Shown: positions 36,604-45,292 of the stretch, in pieces | How positions within the stretch are numbered: position 1 is the stretch's first letter | Layout of the letters: each line of letters starts with the position of its first letter | Notes under the pieces: generated by a model | Told to the model about the DNA's origin: nothing | Database searches by the model: none | What the model saw: only the letters and a program-made list of their open reading frames with translations | Translations under genes and position numbers: made by a program | NCBI RefSeq assembly: GCF_022750635.1 | Contig: NZ_JAJKBG010000002.1 | Location: 310,001 to 374,000, forward strand | Origin: Brevundimonas pishanensis | GTDB taxonomy: Bacteria; Pseudomonadota; Alphaproteobacteria; Caulobacterales; Caulobacteraceae | Direction: 5' to 3' | Length of the DNA: 64,000 nt

Positions 36604-37494
36604 ATGGACAGACTGGCAATGCAGGATCCCCGAAATCAGTATCCTCGGCCTCCTTTTCCTGAGCAGGAACAGTCTCCCCCCGGCCTTGTGAAATGTGTCA
36701 CGCCCGCACCCGACCATGGCGAGACCAGCTATAAGGGCCACGGGCGACTGGCCGATCGTAATGCTCTGATTACAGGCGGTGACTCCGGCATTGGCCGTGC
36801 GGTCGCTATCAGCTTCGCCAGAGAGGGAGCGAACGTCGCCATATCCTATCTGCCTTCGGAAGAAGCAGACGCTCAGGAAGTCATCAAACTGATAGAGGCC
36901 GAGGGCGTAAAGGCACTGGCCCTTCCCGGTGACGTCCGTGACGAGGCGTGGAATGCCACCATGGTGTCTAGAACGGTCGACGCGTTTGGCGGGCTAGACA
37001 TATTGGTGGTGAATGCAGGCCGCCAGCAATACCGCGACGACCTGAGCGAGTTCACGACCGCGGACTTCGACGCAACGATGAAGACCAACCTGTACGCCAT
37101 GCACTGGCTCTGTCAGGCAGCGATGCCGGTCATGCCAGCGGGTGCGTCAATCATCACCACGGCCTCCATTCAGGCCTATGAGCCGAGTGATATTCTACTG
37201 GACTATGCGACCACCAAGGGTGGCATCGTTACCTATACCAAGGCACTCGCCAAACAGGCCATCGACCAAGGCATTCGCGTCAACGCTGTCGCCCCGGGTC
37301 CCTTCTGGACGGTGTTGCAACCCAGTGGCGGTCAGCCCGACGAGAAGGTGCGGAACTTCGGTGCCCAAAGCGCATTCGGCCGCCCCGGCCAGCCGGTGGA
37401 AATCGCGCCTGTCTATGTCCTGCTGGCGTCTCAGGAAGCCAGCTTTGTTACGGGCGAAGTCTGGGGCGTAACCGGCGGTGCGGGCGTGGGTTAA
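36604..37494 (+). CDS. SDR-family oxidoreductase (YghA-like)
   Basis: NAD(P)-dependent short-chain dehydrogenase of 296 residues. It has a glycine motif TGGDSGIGRAVA, a NAG motif (VVNAGRQQ), the catalytic Ser in TTASIQAYEP and the Tyr-Lys pair in LDYATTKGG. An N-terminal extension of about 50 residues (QYPRPPFPEQEQSPPGL) is typical of the YghA/GsiB-like stress SDR subgroup. The substrate is unknown. GGAG lies 7 bases before the ATG. It is followed 11 bases later by a TIGR02587 membrane gene, so the two are likely co-transcribed. Confidence 0.92.
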   Translation: MDRLAMQDPRNQYPRPPFPEQEQSPPGLVKCVTPAPDHGETSYKGHGRLADRNALITGGDSGIGRAVAISFAREGANVAISYLPSEEADAQEVIKLIEAEGVKALALPGDVRDEAWNATMVSRTVDAFGGLDILVVNAGRQQYRDDLSEFTTADFDATMKTNLYAMHWLCQAAMPVMPAGASIITTASIQAYEPSDILLDYATTKGGIVTYTKALAKQAIDQGIRVNAVAPGPFWTVLQPSGGQPDEKVRNFGAQSAFGRPGQPVEIAPVYVLLASQEASFVTGEVWGVTGGAGVG

Positions 37495-37505
37495 GGTAGG
37501 TCGAT

Positions 37506-38324
37506 ATGTCTTCGCGTCATGGGGGACAGGCTGTGCGTTCGTCTTACGTCAGGGATCTGGGGCGCGCCTTTGGCGGTGCCTTGCTCTTTTCGCTGCCTCT
37601 GCTGATGACGATGGAGATGTGGGAACTGGGCATGGCCTTGGAGCCATGGCGGCAGTTGCTGTATCTCGTGATCAGCCTGCCGCTGCTTTATGGCCTGGCT
37701 CACTATGCAGGGTTCACCAATCGTCGGGGAACGCTGCAGAACATACTGGACGTTTTGGTCGCAGTGCTCGTTGCCGCGGTCACGGCGTCGGTGTTGTTGA
37801 CCCTGATGGGCGCGTGGGAACTCGCCAATACGAGGGTGGCGACGGGCCAGCTGGTAATGCAGACCGTGCCCGCTGCGATAGGTGCACTCGTTGCGCGCAA
37901 GCAGCTTGCCGCTTCAGGGGCAGAGGATCGCATCCATAAGGGCGACTATTTCGGCGAACTGTTTCTGATGATGGCGGGTGCGTTGTTCCTCGCCCTCAAT
38001 CTTGCACCGACCGAGGAGATGCAACTGGTGGCCTATCGCATCGGCCCACTAACTGCCTTGGCGGTCATGGCATTGTCGTTAGTGCTGTTGCATCTGTTCG
38101 TATTTGAAGTCGGATTTGCCGGACAGGAGGAAAAGGAAACGCCGATGGGCGCCTTCATGCACTTCACAGTGCCGGGCTATGCCATCTGTCTGCTGGCAAG
38201 CCTTTTGATCCTGAGCCTGCTAGGAATGAACGACGGCCACGGTATCGGCGCCATCGCAGCCAATACGGTCGTACTCGCGTTTCCAGCTTCGTTAGGTGCT
38301 GCTGCAGCAAGGCTTTTGGTATGA
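37506..38324 (+). CDS. TIGR02587-family integral membrane protein
   Basis: Polytopic inner-membrane protein of 272 residues with about seven hydrophobic segments. It begins with a short cytoplasmic, Arg-rich head, then FGGALLFSLPLLMTMEMWELG, the recognisable opening of the TIGR02587 family. The function of the family is not known. Its stop overlaps the start of a TIGR02588 gene (ATGA), and these two families occur as a conserved pair. The surrounding SDR, SRPBCC and alcohol dehydrogenase genes suggest a stress or envelope role by association only. Confidence 0.88.
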   Translation: MSSRHGGQAVRSSYVRDLGRAFGGALLFSLPLLMTMEMWELGMALEPWRQLLYLVISLPLLYGLAHYAGFTNRRGTLQNILDVLVAVLVAAVTASVLLTLMGAWELANTRVATGQLVMQTVPAAIGALVARKQLAASGAEDRIHKGDYFGELFLMMAGALFLALNLAPTEEMQLVAYRIGPLTALAVMALSLVLLHLFVFEVGFAGQEEKETPMGAFMHFTVPGYAICLLASLLILSLLGMNDGHGIGAIAANTVVLAFPASLGAAAARLLV

Positions 38325-38701
38325 GATTTGGTGTGTCCAAACCCAGAAAGAAACGTCGCATCTCGCGCACCCAGGCGTGTCTCGCTGCACTGGGAGCTAT
38401 AGTTATCTGTATCGGCGCAACGATCCTCGCGATCGAGAGCGCCAATGGGGGCGATCAAGCAAGCCTGTCCGCAAAAACGCTGCGCATAGACCACGTAGGC
38501 GGGGCGCGAGAGGTCACGATCGAAGTCGAAAACGACGGCGGGCGCACAGCATCTGAAGTTTCCGTCTCGGCTCAGGCATCAGGTGAAGAAGCTGCTGTGG
38601 TGATTGATTACGTGCCGGCGGGCGGGGGCAGGGAAGTGGTCGTGCGTCTGGAGGCAGCCGGTCCTGTGGAAGTAAGGGTCGACAGTTGGATTTACCCGTA
38701 G
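38321..38701 (+). CDS. TIGR02588-family protein
   Basis: Membrane-anchored protein of 126 residues. It has a basic N-terminus (KPRKKRRISRTQ), one transmembrane helix (ALGAIVICIGATILAIE) and a beta-sandwich-like outer part (RIDHVGGAREVTIEVENDGG, VVVRLEAAGPVEVRVDSW) that resembles the TIGR02588 family. It is coupled by overlap to the TIGR02587 gene, so the two probably form one complex in the inner membrane with this domain outside. Function unknown. Confidence 0.85.
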   Translation: MRFGVSKPRKKRRISRTQACLAALGAIVICIGATILAIESANGGDQASLSAKTLRIDHVGGAREVTIEVENDGGRTASEVSVSAQASGEEAAVVIDYVPAGGGREVVVRLEAAGPVEVRVDSWIYP

Positions 38702-38845
38702 GGGAACTGATCCTTACCAGACACTAGGCGACATTCGAGAAACGCACGGAGCAAGCCGACACTTTCCTTTTCATCAGGCAGAAAAGGAAAATCCCATGCG
38801 ACTTCCCGAAACGGTGGCCCGCCAAACGAGTGCGAGGCTGGAAAC

Positions 38846-39406
38846 ATGAGTGCCTCTGATATCCAGCCCACCCAAGGTACCAATGCCGAGATGGCAGGCA
38901 CAGGTCTGCTGGACCGCAAGGCGCACGAGGGTGAGCATGCCGCCTCGTCAGTGCAGGCGGTGATCATCAACCGCCCGCGGGCCGACCTTTATCAATTCTG
39001 GCGGGACTTCCAGAACCTGCCGACCTTCATGCCAAACGTGCGCAGCGTGTCCGAAGACGGACGGCGCTGGGTGATTGCGGGGCCGGGCGGCACTGACATT
39101 GAACTTGAAACCGAAATCACCGCCGATGATCCCGCCTCCTTCATTGGCTGGCGCTCCACCGAAGACTCCGACATTGACCATGAGGGGTGGGTAGAGTTCC
39201 GCGATAATGCGTTCGGGCGTGGCACCGAAGTGCGGGTGATGATCAGCTATGACCCGCCCGCAGGGGCCGTCGGTAAGCTGGTCGCCAAGGTGATGCAGCG
39301 CGAGCCGCGCATTCAGGCCCGACGTGAACTGCGTCGATTCAAACAACTGATGGAAACCGGCGAAGTCTCGACCTCGCAGGCTCCTGAAGCCGCACCCCGT
39401 AGTTGA
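38846..39406 (+). CDS. SRPBCC (cyclase/dehydrase-type) protein
   Basis: START-like lipid- or ligand-binding fold of 186 residues. The segment QAVIINRPRADLYQFWRDFQ, followed by NLPTFMPNVRSVSEDGRRWVI, is the typical opening of the polyketide-cyclase/dehydrase group. The helix at the end (KVMQREPRIQARRELRRFKQ) closes the cavity. The substrate is unknown. It is 12 bases upstream of the zinc alcohol dehydrogenase gene and preceded by a 144-base gap, so a new transcription unit may start here. Confidence 0.88.
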   Translation: MSASDIQPTQGTNAEMAGTGLLDRKAHEGEHAASSVQAVIINRPRADLYQFWRDFQNLPTFMPNVRSVSEDGRRWVIAGPGGTDIELETEITADDPASFIGWRSTEDSDIDHEGWVEFRDNAFGRGTEVRVMISYDPPAGAVGKLVAKVMQREPRIQARRELRRFKQLMETGEVSTSQAPEAAPRS

Positions 39407-39418
39407 GGAGAACTGAAC

Positions 39419-40597
39419 ATGCGCGCTCTTACCTGGCACGGAAAGCACGATGTCCGCGTGGATACGGTTCCCGATCCCCAGATCGTCAATCCTCGTGACG
39501 CCATCATCAAAATCACCGCAACGGCCATCTGCGGCTCCGATCTTCATCTCTATGACAGTGTCATTCCCGGCATGCACTCAGGCGATATACTGGGTCATGA
39601 GTTCATGGGCGAAGTAGTTGAGGTGGGCCGCGGGAACACCAGTCTGCAAGTCGGTCAGAAGGTCGTCGTGCCATTCACCATCGCCTGCGGCAGTTGCTTC
39701 TTCTGCGGCAAGCAACAGTACTCGGCCTGCGATAACTCCAATCCGGCGGATAAATCCGACGCTTCAGAAGTGGCCTACGGTTATCCGGCAGCGGGATTGT
39801 TCGGCTATAGCCACCTGACCGGAGGCTATGCCGGTGGGCAGGCCGAATATGCACGGGTTCCTTACTCGGATGTTGGCCCGATTGTGGTTCCTGATGGCAT
39901 TGAGGACGAGCGAGTGCTGTTCTTGTCCGACATCCTCCCGACAGGTTGGATGGCCGCAGAAAATGCCGAAATCGAGCCGGGCGATACCGTCGTAGTGTGG
40001 GGTTGTGGCCCCGTCGGCCTGTTCTGCATCAAGAGCGCCTTTCTGATGGGAGCAGGGCGAGTTATCGCCATCGACCACCAGCCGAACCGGTTAGCTCTCG
40101 CCCGGCGAAATGGTGCCGAGACCTTGAACTATCACGAGGTGAAAATCCTCGAGGCTCTCAAGGAAATGACCGCAGGCATCGGGCCGGACGCATGCATCGA
40201 CGCCGTGGGCATGGAGGCGCACGGCTTTGCGCCGGACAATATCATTGATGCTGTGAAGCAGGAGACTAAGCTCGGCACGGATCGCCAGCACGTCCTGCGC
40301 GAAACCATCATGGCCTGTCGCAAGGGCGGACGCATATCCATGCCGGGCGTCTATGGCGGCATTGGCGACAAGCTGCCCATCGGGGCCTTTATGCAAAAGG
40401 GTCTGACCCTGAAGACAGGTCAGACCCATGTGCAAAAATACCTGCCGGAGTTGTTAAAGCTGGTATTGGAAGGCCGGATCGATACGACAGACCTGATCAG
40501 TCACCGACTGCCGCTGGAAGAAGCTCCGACGGCCTACAAGAACTTCCACGACAATCCGAACGAATGGACCAAGGTGGTCCTGCAACCGCACGGATAA
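39419..40597 (+). CDS. Zinc-dependent alcohol dehydrogenase (formaldehyde-dehydrogenase-like)
   Basis: Medium-chain dehydrogenase/reductase of 392 residues. Catalytic zinc site residues lie in [11 protein letters not shown] and [12 protein letters not shown]. The structural zinc loop has four Cys in [16 protein letters not shown]. The nucleotide fold is [12 protein letters not shown]. The insert with [17 protein letters not shown] and the long C-terminal part match the glutathione-independent formaldehyde dehydrogenase-like branch. The true substrate is not decided. GAGGAG lies before the ATG. It shares an operon with the SRPBCC gene. Confidence 0.93.
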   Translation: MRALTWHGKHDVRVDTVPDPQIVNPRDAIIKITATAICGSDLHLYDSVIPGMHSGDILGHEFMGEVVEVGRGNTSLQVGQKVVVPFTIACGSCFFCGKQQYSACDNSNPADKSDASEVAYGYPAAGLFGYSHLTGGYAGGQAEYARVPYSDVGPIVVPDGIEDERVLFLSDILPTGWMAAENAEIEPGDTVVVWGCGPVGLFCIKSAFLMGAGRVIAIDHQPNRLALARRNGAETLNYHEVKILEALKEMTAGIGPDACIDAVGMEAHGFAPDNIIDAVKQETKLGTDRQHVLRETIMACRKGGRISMPGVYGGIGDKLPIGAFMQKGLTLKTGQTHVQKYLPELLKLVLEGRIDTTDLISHRLPLEEAPTAYKNFHDNPNEWTKVVLQPHG

Positions 40598-40607
40598 TAC
40601 TGCCAGA

Positions 40608-41534
40608 TCAGGTCAGCGTCTCGCCATCCTGCTCACGGAGCCAGTTATGGGCTTTGGTGGCAGCAAGGGCTCCGTGGCCCATGGCGACGCTGATCTGATC
40701 CAATCCTTCAACCACATCGCCTGCTGCCCATAGTCCCTCGACCGCGCTTTTCGTCACCGCTTCTGGAGGCAGGCAACCGGTGTCGGTGAGGCCTAGGCCA
40801 AGTGCGGTGCCCAGCTCGGCTCGTGGCGAGCAGCCCAGCGCCGGATAGACAACGTCGAAACTGGCTTCTTGCTGTCCCTCCAACGCGACTTCGATGCGGT
40901 CGCTGTGAGGCGTCAGTTTGGCCAGTGCGCCATGGGCCACCTTGATACCGGCCTGGTCGAGCTGTGCTTGCTCTGATGCTGTCAGTTCGGGATGGGACAA
41001 TGGCATCAGAGTGATGCGGTCTGAGTACTGGCGCAGGAACAGCGCTTCGGCCGCGCCGTTGCTATCACACCCCAGCACCCCGATGTTGGCATCCGTATGC
41101 TCGTATGCATCACATATGGGGCAGTACCGCAGCACACCGTCCTTGATCGCCTGTTCGTGGACATCACGGGACAGGTCCACCTCGTTCAGGAAAATGCCGG
41201 TCGCGAGGATGACGCCACGGGCGCGAGTATCGGGCTGGCCATCGCTTGAAACGATGAAGGCTCCATCTGCGCGGCGAATGTTCGAGACGCACATCTCCAG
41301 CATTTCGGCACCATATTTTTCTGCGTGCTCGGTCATGCGGGCGATCAAGTCTATGCCAGTGATACCATCGGGATAGCCCGGCGCATTGTGCGTGAGCGGG
41401 ATACGCAGAGCGCGGCTCTTACCGTCGTGTATGACCAGCACGCGGCGATGGTACCGCGCCAGGTATAGAGCGGCCGTCAACCCTGCAGGTCCGGCCCCTA
41501 CGACCACCACATCCCAATCGGTACTTTGATCCAT
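40608..41534 (-). CDS. Thioredoxin-reductase-like FAD/NAD(P) oxidoreductase
   Basis: Two-dinucleotide-fold flavoprotein of 308 residues. The FAD site is VVVGAGPAGLTAALYLAR (residues 9–26) and the redox pair is C138-P-I-C141. The second nucleotide site is around VLGCDSNGAAEAL, and the closing FAD motif GLWAAGDVVEG. The CPIC in place of the usual CATC of thioredoxin reductase, followed by DAYEH, marks a separate subgroup of unknown electron acceptor. It converges with the alcohol dehydrogenase gene with only 10 bases between them. Confidence 0.9.
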   Translation of the reverse strand: MDQSTDWDVVVVGAGPAGLTAALYLARYHRRVLVIHDGKSRALRIPLTHNAPGYPDGITGIDLIARMTEHAEKYGAEMLEMCVSNIRRADGAFIVSSDGQPDTRARGVILATGIFLNEVDLSRDVHEQAIKDGVLRYCPICDAYEHTDANIGVLGCDSNGAAEALFLRQYSDRITLMPLSHPELTASEQAQLDQAGIKVAHGALAKLTPHSDRIEVALEGQQEASFDVVYPALGCSPRAELGTALGLGLTDTGCLPPEAVTKSAVEGLWAAGDVVEGLDQISVAMGHGALAATKAHNWLREQDGETLT

Positions 41535-41683
41535 TTATGTGTCCTCTTTAGTGGGAGAACTTAAGAGCGCGGGGTGGCGTTCCCCCGATACGCCGCGCGT
41601 TGTGTCCGACAATGGATTGTAAGCGACGCGCAGGAACGGCGAAGACGGATTGCAATTTCTCACTCCCGATAGGGAGAGCCGCA

Positions 41684-42133
41684 ATGACAGAAGAACAATT
41701 CCCGACGTTAAACAACGGGCTATCTGAAGGGGAAACAGCGTCTGGAAGTGGCAGGGTTCACTCTGGAGTGCGACCAATGCAGGTCCTCGAACGCGCAGTC
41801 TATCGCGGACCTCATCGATATAGCAGAACCCCTATGGTGAGGGTCCGTCTCGATCTTGGCGCGATGGAAGAGTGGCCCAGAAACCTGATCGCAGGCTTCA
41901 AGGAAAAGCTGCTCCAAGAGTTGCCCGGACTGCAGGAACACGGGTGCTGCTTTGGCGTCGCCGGAGGTTTTGTGCGCCGGCTGGAGGAGGGCACATGGTT
42001 CGGGCATATCGTCGAACATGTCGCATTGGAACTCCAGTTTCGCGCGGGCCACGAAGTATCGCGTGGCAAGACACGTTCGGTAAGGGGACGGGTCCGAACA
42101 CATGCCGCGATACCGTCATTTGTTTGCCATTGA
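41684..42133 (+). pseudogene. cphA: N-terminal remnant of cyanophycin synthetase
   Basis: Open frame of 149 codons whose middle part matches the start of cyanophycin synthetase: MQVLERAVYRGPHRYSRTPM, VRLDLGAMEEWP, LPGLQEHGC, GGFVRRLEEGTWFGHIVEHV and RGKTRSVRG. Homologues run on for more than 700 residues (ATP-grasp and Mur-ligase domains). Here homology stops at KTRSVRG and the frame ends 14 codons later with RVRTHAAIPSFVCH. The catalytic domains are missing from the window, so no cyanophycin can be made from this gene. GGGAG precedes the ATG, so the stump may still be translated. The following DNA is lower in GC and looks like a junction. Confidence 0.8.
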
Positions 42134-42284
42134 GAACGATGCCGTACACGTCAGCATCCAGGTTCCAGTTAGGTTTATAAATGAAGTTCGTGACGCAGCA
42201 GCGCAGCGACGAGTGACGGCCAATGAGCTTGTTTTTACCGCTGTGAGTCACGTGCTTGAAGCTGAGAACGCGCAAGCAGCTTAG
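42102..42284 (+). CDS. Short open frame overlapping the cphA remnant, doubtful
   Basis: Sixty codons; the middle VHVSIQVPVRFINEVRDAAA and RRVTANELVFTAVSHVLEAE could be a strand-helix-helix protein of the ribbon-helix-helix kind. There is no clear ribosome site and the first part overlaps the cphA stump in another frame. It may be a real small regulator or chance. Confidence 0.3.
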   Translation: MPRYRHLFAIENDAVHVSIQVPVRFINEVRDAAAQRRVTANELVFTAVSHVLEAENAQAA

Positions 42285-42600
42285 ACCTGCGAGTCCGATT
42301 TAATGGGAACCGAGTCCCATAATATCGGCACCATATATTCGGTCCGAACCCTAATCTCACTGGGAGTCTCAGAAAATAGGGACTCTGACAATATGCAACA
42401 GAATTCAACATGTGTTTCCTTCGCATAATATTCGTTAGGCGATATTCTATACCAGCTCAACGGTGCCCCTTTGCGCTGCACTTGCATCAGTACGCGCACA
42501 ATATGGTTGAGCGGTTCTAGGCCGCGTCACAGACTTCGATCACGCGTCTCAGGCGCGCTATCTTATAACGCATTGTAATTCGACGGTTGGCTGAATACGT
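42285..42600. other. Low-GC intergenic stretch, likely a junction
   Basis: About 316 bases clearly poorer in GC than both sides, with several ATAT runs and a weak inverted pair (GAGTC near 42368 and GACTC near 42386). A minus-strand open frame of about 72 codons (42281–42499) crosses it but I do not recognise it. No complete insertion sequence ends are seen. Confidence 0.4.
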
Positions 42601-42609
42601 TTGCCGAAG

Positions 42610-42828
42610 ATGACGAAAGCAACCTGGCAAATAGCTAAGTTGTTCGCCGTAATGAGCTTGCTCGTTGCGGTTTTCGTCGCGACGCCATTCACGGATGCTA
42701 CGGCATGTACGTTTGAACTGCCGTCTATACAGCAAAGCTTGTCCGACGCTTCAGATAGCGATTGCTCGTTGGATGCTGACGGCGTTGCGTCGTGTGCGCA
42801 TGGCCACTGCCATCACACGGCATCGTAA
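42610..42828 (+). CDS. Small secreted Cys/His-rich protein upstream of metal efflux genes
   Basis: Protein of about 72 residues with a signal peptide (KLFAVMSLLVAVFVATPFTDATA) and a short mature part with a Cys in TACTFE and the metal-binding-looking tail DCSLDADGVASCAHGHCHH. A TTG 9 bases upstream is another possible start. Such small periplasmic proteins often precede czc/cus-type operons. The Cys/His tail suggests it binds a soft metal, but this is inference. It lies 175 bases before the czcC-like gene. Confidence 0.65.
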   Translation: MTKATWQIAKLFAVMSLLVAVFVATPFTDATACTFELPSIQQSLSDASDSDCSLDADGVASCAHGHCHHTAS

Positions 42829-43003
42829 CGCGGCGCACCACAAATCGAGGCGGAAAATCGGGTTTTGAGCCCCCTGCTCCGCCAATTCTGGCACGTTAAC
42901 GATTATCTGGAGACACGTGCTCCAGACGGATTAATGCGCCCGCCAAAGGGCTGATCAGACGCTGCGTATACGCACATCTATCTGAAACCTTTGGATATTT
43001 CTT

Positions 43004-44256
43004 ATGTCACGGACATCATTGCGTCTGGCGCTGATCGCTGCCGGATGTGGGGTAGCGTCGCTTGCTGCGACCTTGCCCAACTTGGCGCGTGCAGAACCTG
43101 CGCCATCCTACCAACAGCTTCCGGCGGGCTTGACCCAAACTCCGCGCGCAACCGAAGCCAACGCCCTTGCCGATGCCGCACAGGCACGGGTCCGCCAAGC
43201 GCTAACGCGGCCCAATCCGACACTAGCGTTCTCGGCCGACAATACATTCGGTACCGGTCCTTACAAGAATTGCGGCGGTAGCGACCTGAGCCTATCGGTC
43301 GAGCAAAACGTGGACTTTTGGGGCCGAAGGTCAGCGCGCACCAACATAGCGCGCGCTGACGCAGGCGTCGCATCGGCCCGCCGTGATCTGGCGTTGATCG
43401 ACGCCAGCGGACAGTTGGCTTTGATCTATGCCGAGGCAGAGGCAGCACAAAAGCGCGCGGCGCTAGCGCAAGAAGCACTGACACTGGCGCTTGCGGACGC
43501 GCGCGCGGCGGTGGCTCTGGTCGAGGCCGGACGTGAGCCCATGCTCCGAGCTATACAGGCCGAAAGCGAGGCAGCGTCGGCCCGAGCCGCTTTGGACGAA
43601 GCCAATGCCGAGGAACTGGCGGCCTTCGCTCGCTTGACCGGTCTGGCGATGCTGGCGCAGCCGGTCACCGCCATTGAGGCCAGCCTACTGGCGACCGCCT
43701 CAAGTGCGCCGTTGAACCAATCAGACGACGCGCCGGCCATACGGATCGCCGAGGCCGAGCGTCTGGCTGCCGAACGACGTGTAGCCGGAGAGCGCACGAA
43801 CGCCCGCCTTGACGTCACAGCAAGCGCTGGCGTCACGCGCTATGGGCTTGAGAACGAAACCGCGCTGACCGTTGGGTTAAGCGTGTCCTTGCCGTTGTTT
43901 GACCGAAACCGTGGCAACATCGATGCCGCCCGTGCCGAGCAAACTGCGGCTGAGGCTCGCGTCCTGTCCGCGCGTCAGGACGCCATGGCCGAGCGCCGAG
44001 GTGCGGTTGCGCGGTTGTCGTCCTCGACCAATCGCATCGCCGCAGCCGATGCAGGCGTAACGCGGCCGAAGAAGCCTATCGGCTCGCGCGGATCGGCAGT
44101 GAGGCTGGGCGTATCTCGCAACTTGAACTGCGGGCCTCCCGCACGGCGCTGATCTCTGCGCGCTCGGCGTCGGTGGATGCCCGACTGGCCGGGGTACGGG
44201 CTGAAATTGACCTCGCGCGTCTCGAGGGTCGCGCCCCGTTCCAAGGAAATCTGTGA
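43004..44256 (+). pseudogene. czcC: TolC-type outer-membrane efflux gene (czcC-like), frameshifted
   Basis: Outer-membrane channel of a heavy-metal RND pump. The frame runs well from a signal peptide (LALIAAGCGVASLAATLP) through two OEP repeats (SLSVEQNVDFWGRRSARTNI; LSVSLPLFDRNRGNIDAARA) to about 44,058. The correct protein then continues one frame over as AEEAYRLARIGSEAGRISQLE and LARLEGRAPFQGNL to the stop at 44,256. The break is at GTAACGCGG, where GTAAACGCGG would restore the frame. If read without correction the protein loses its last ~65 residues. The restored stop overlaps the czcB start (TGATGA). Confidence 0.85.
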
Positions 44257-45283
44257 TGAAACAGAAACTGTTGCCGAACCGGGCTTGTGGCAGGTGCTGC
44301 CGCCATCGCCCTTGTTATGGCTGCTGGCGGCTTCGTCATTGGCCAACGTTCCCAACCCGATACCGCCAAGGCAGAACCACGGCCTGCATCCGCGCTGGCC
44401 GAGGAAGAGCCGCAAGCCGATGATGGCGCGATCGAGCTGTCCGCTCAGCAGATCACAGCAGCGGGAATCGAGGTTGTCGCCGTGAAATCGGGTGGCGGCG
44501 CAGAGACACGCCTGTCCGGTCGTGTTCAGCCGATGACCGACGCCAAGGCGGCGATCACGGCCAATCTCTCGGGGGCGGTTGAGCGCCTGTTGGTCGCGCC
44601 CGGTCAGGCGGTTCGTGCTGGCCAGCCGATTGCTACGGTCGTCAGTGGCGAAGGTGCCGCGCTAAAAGCCGACACCGCTCGGGCTTCCGCAGCCGGATCG
44701 CCAAGCGCCAGCGGACGTGCGTCAATCGTCAGCCCGATTTCCGGGGTGATCACCAACGTGCAAGTCGGCCCCGGTGGCTTCGTCACCCAAGGCACCGTGC
44801 TGGCCGAAGTCACCAATCCGAACAGAGTCGAGTTGGTGTTAACGCGCCGCCCGCAGTGGCGCACCTGATCAAGTCCGGAACCGTGATCAAGGTAATCGGC
44901 CCTCAAGGCGAGTTTGATGCCCGCATCGTCGGCGTAGCCGTAGGCGCAGATCTGCAAAACAGCGGCGCAACTGTCGTCAGGGCACAGCCACTGGGCACAA
45001 ACACCCCGCCGGTTCAACGGTCACGGCATTCGTCGTAACGGGCGGCAATGAAGGAGGCGGAGTCTCGGTGCCATCCAGCGCCATTCAAACCGTCGATGGT
45101 GCGACTGTCGTCTTCGTCAAGACGACCACAGGCTTCCGTGCCCATTCCGTTCTCGTCGGCACGGCAGCCGCCGGACAGACGCAAATTCTGCGCGGTCTTT
45201 CCGGCACAGAACTCGTCGCCTCGACCAACGCCTTCCTGCTTAAGGCCGAAATGGCCCGCGGCGAAGCCGAGCACGGTCACTGA
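44256..45283 (+). pseudogene. czcB: Periplasmic adaptor of RND efflux (czcB-like), three frameshifts
   Basis: Membrane-fusion protein that links pump and channel. The frame starts ATG AAA CAG at 44,256, shifts near 44,286, and continues as AGAAAIALVMAAGGFVIGQR through the lipoyl half (ITANLSGAVERLLVAPGQAV). It shifts again near 44,841 (TTAACGCG, expected TTAAACGCG) into AHLIKSGTVIKVIGPQGEFD, and once more near 45,008 into STVTAFVVTGG up to AEHGH. The alpha-helical hairpin normally placed between the two lipoyl halves seems missing: ALKADTARA is followed almost at once by GRASIVSPISGV. Not functional as read. Confidence 0.82.
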
Positions 45284-45292
45284 GGACGCCCT

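Noticed and set aside
42281..42499. 72-codon minus-strand frame in the low-GC stretch
   Set aside because: Protein-like in places but no recognisable family or start signal; noted only in the region entry.
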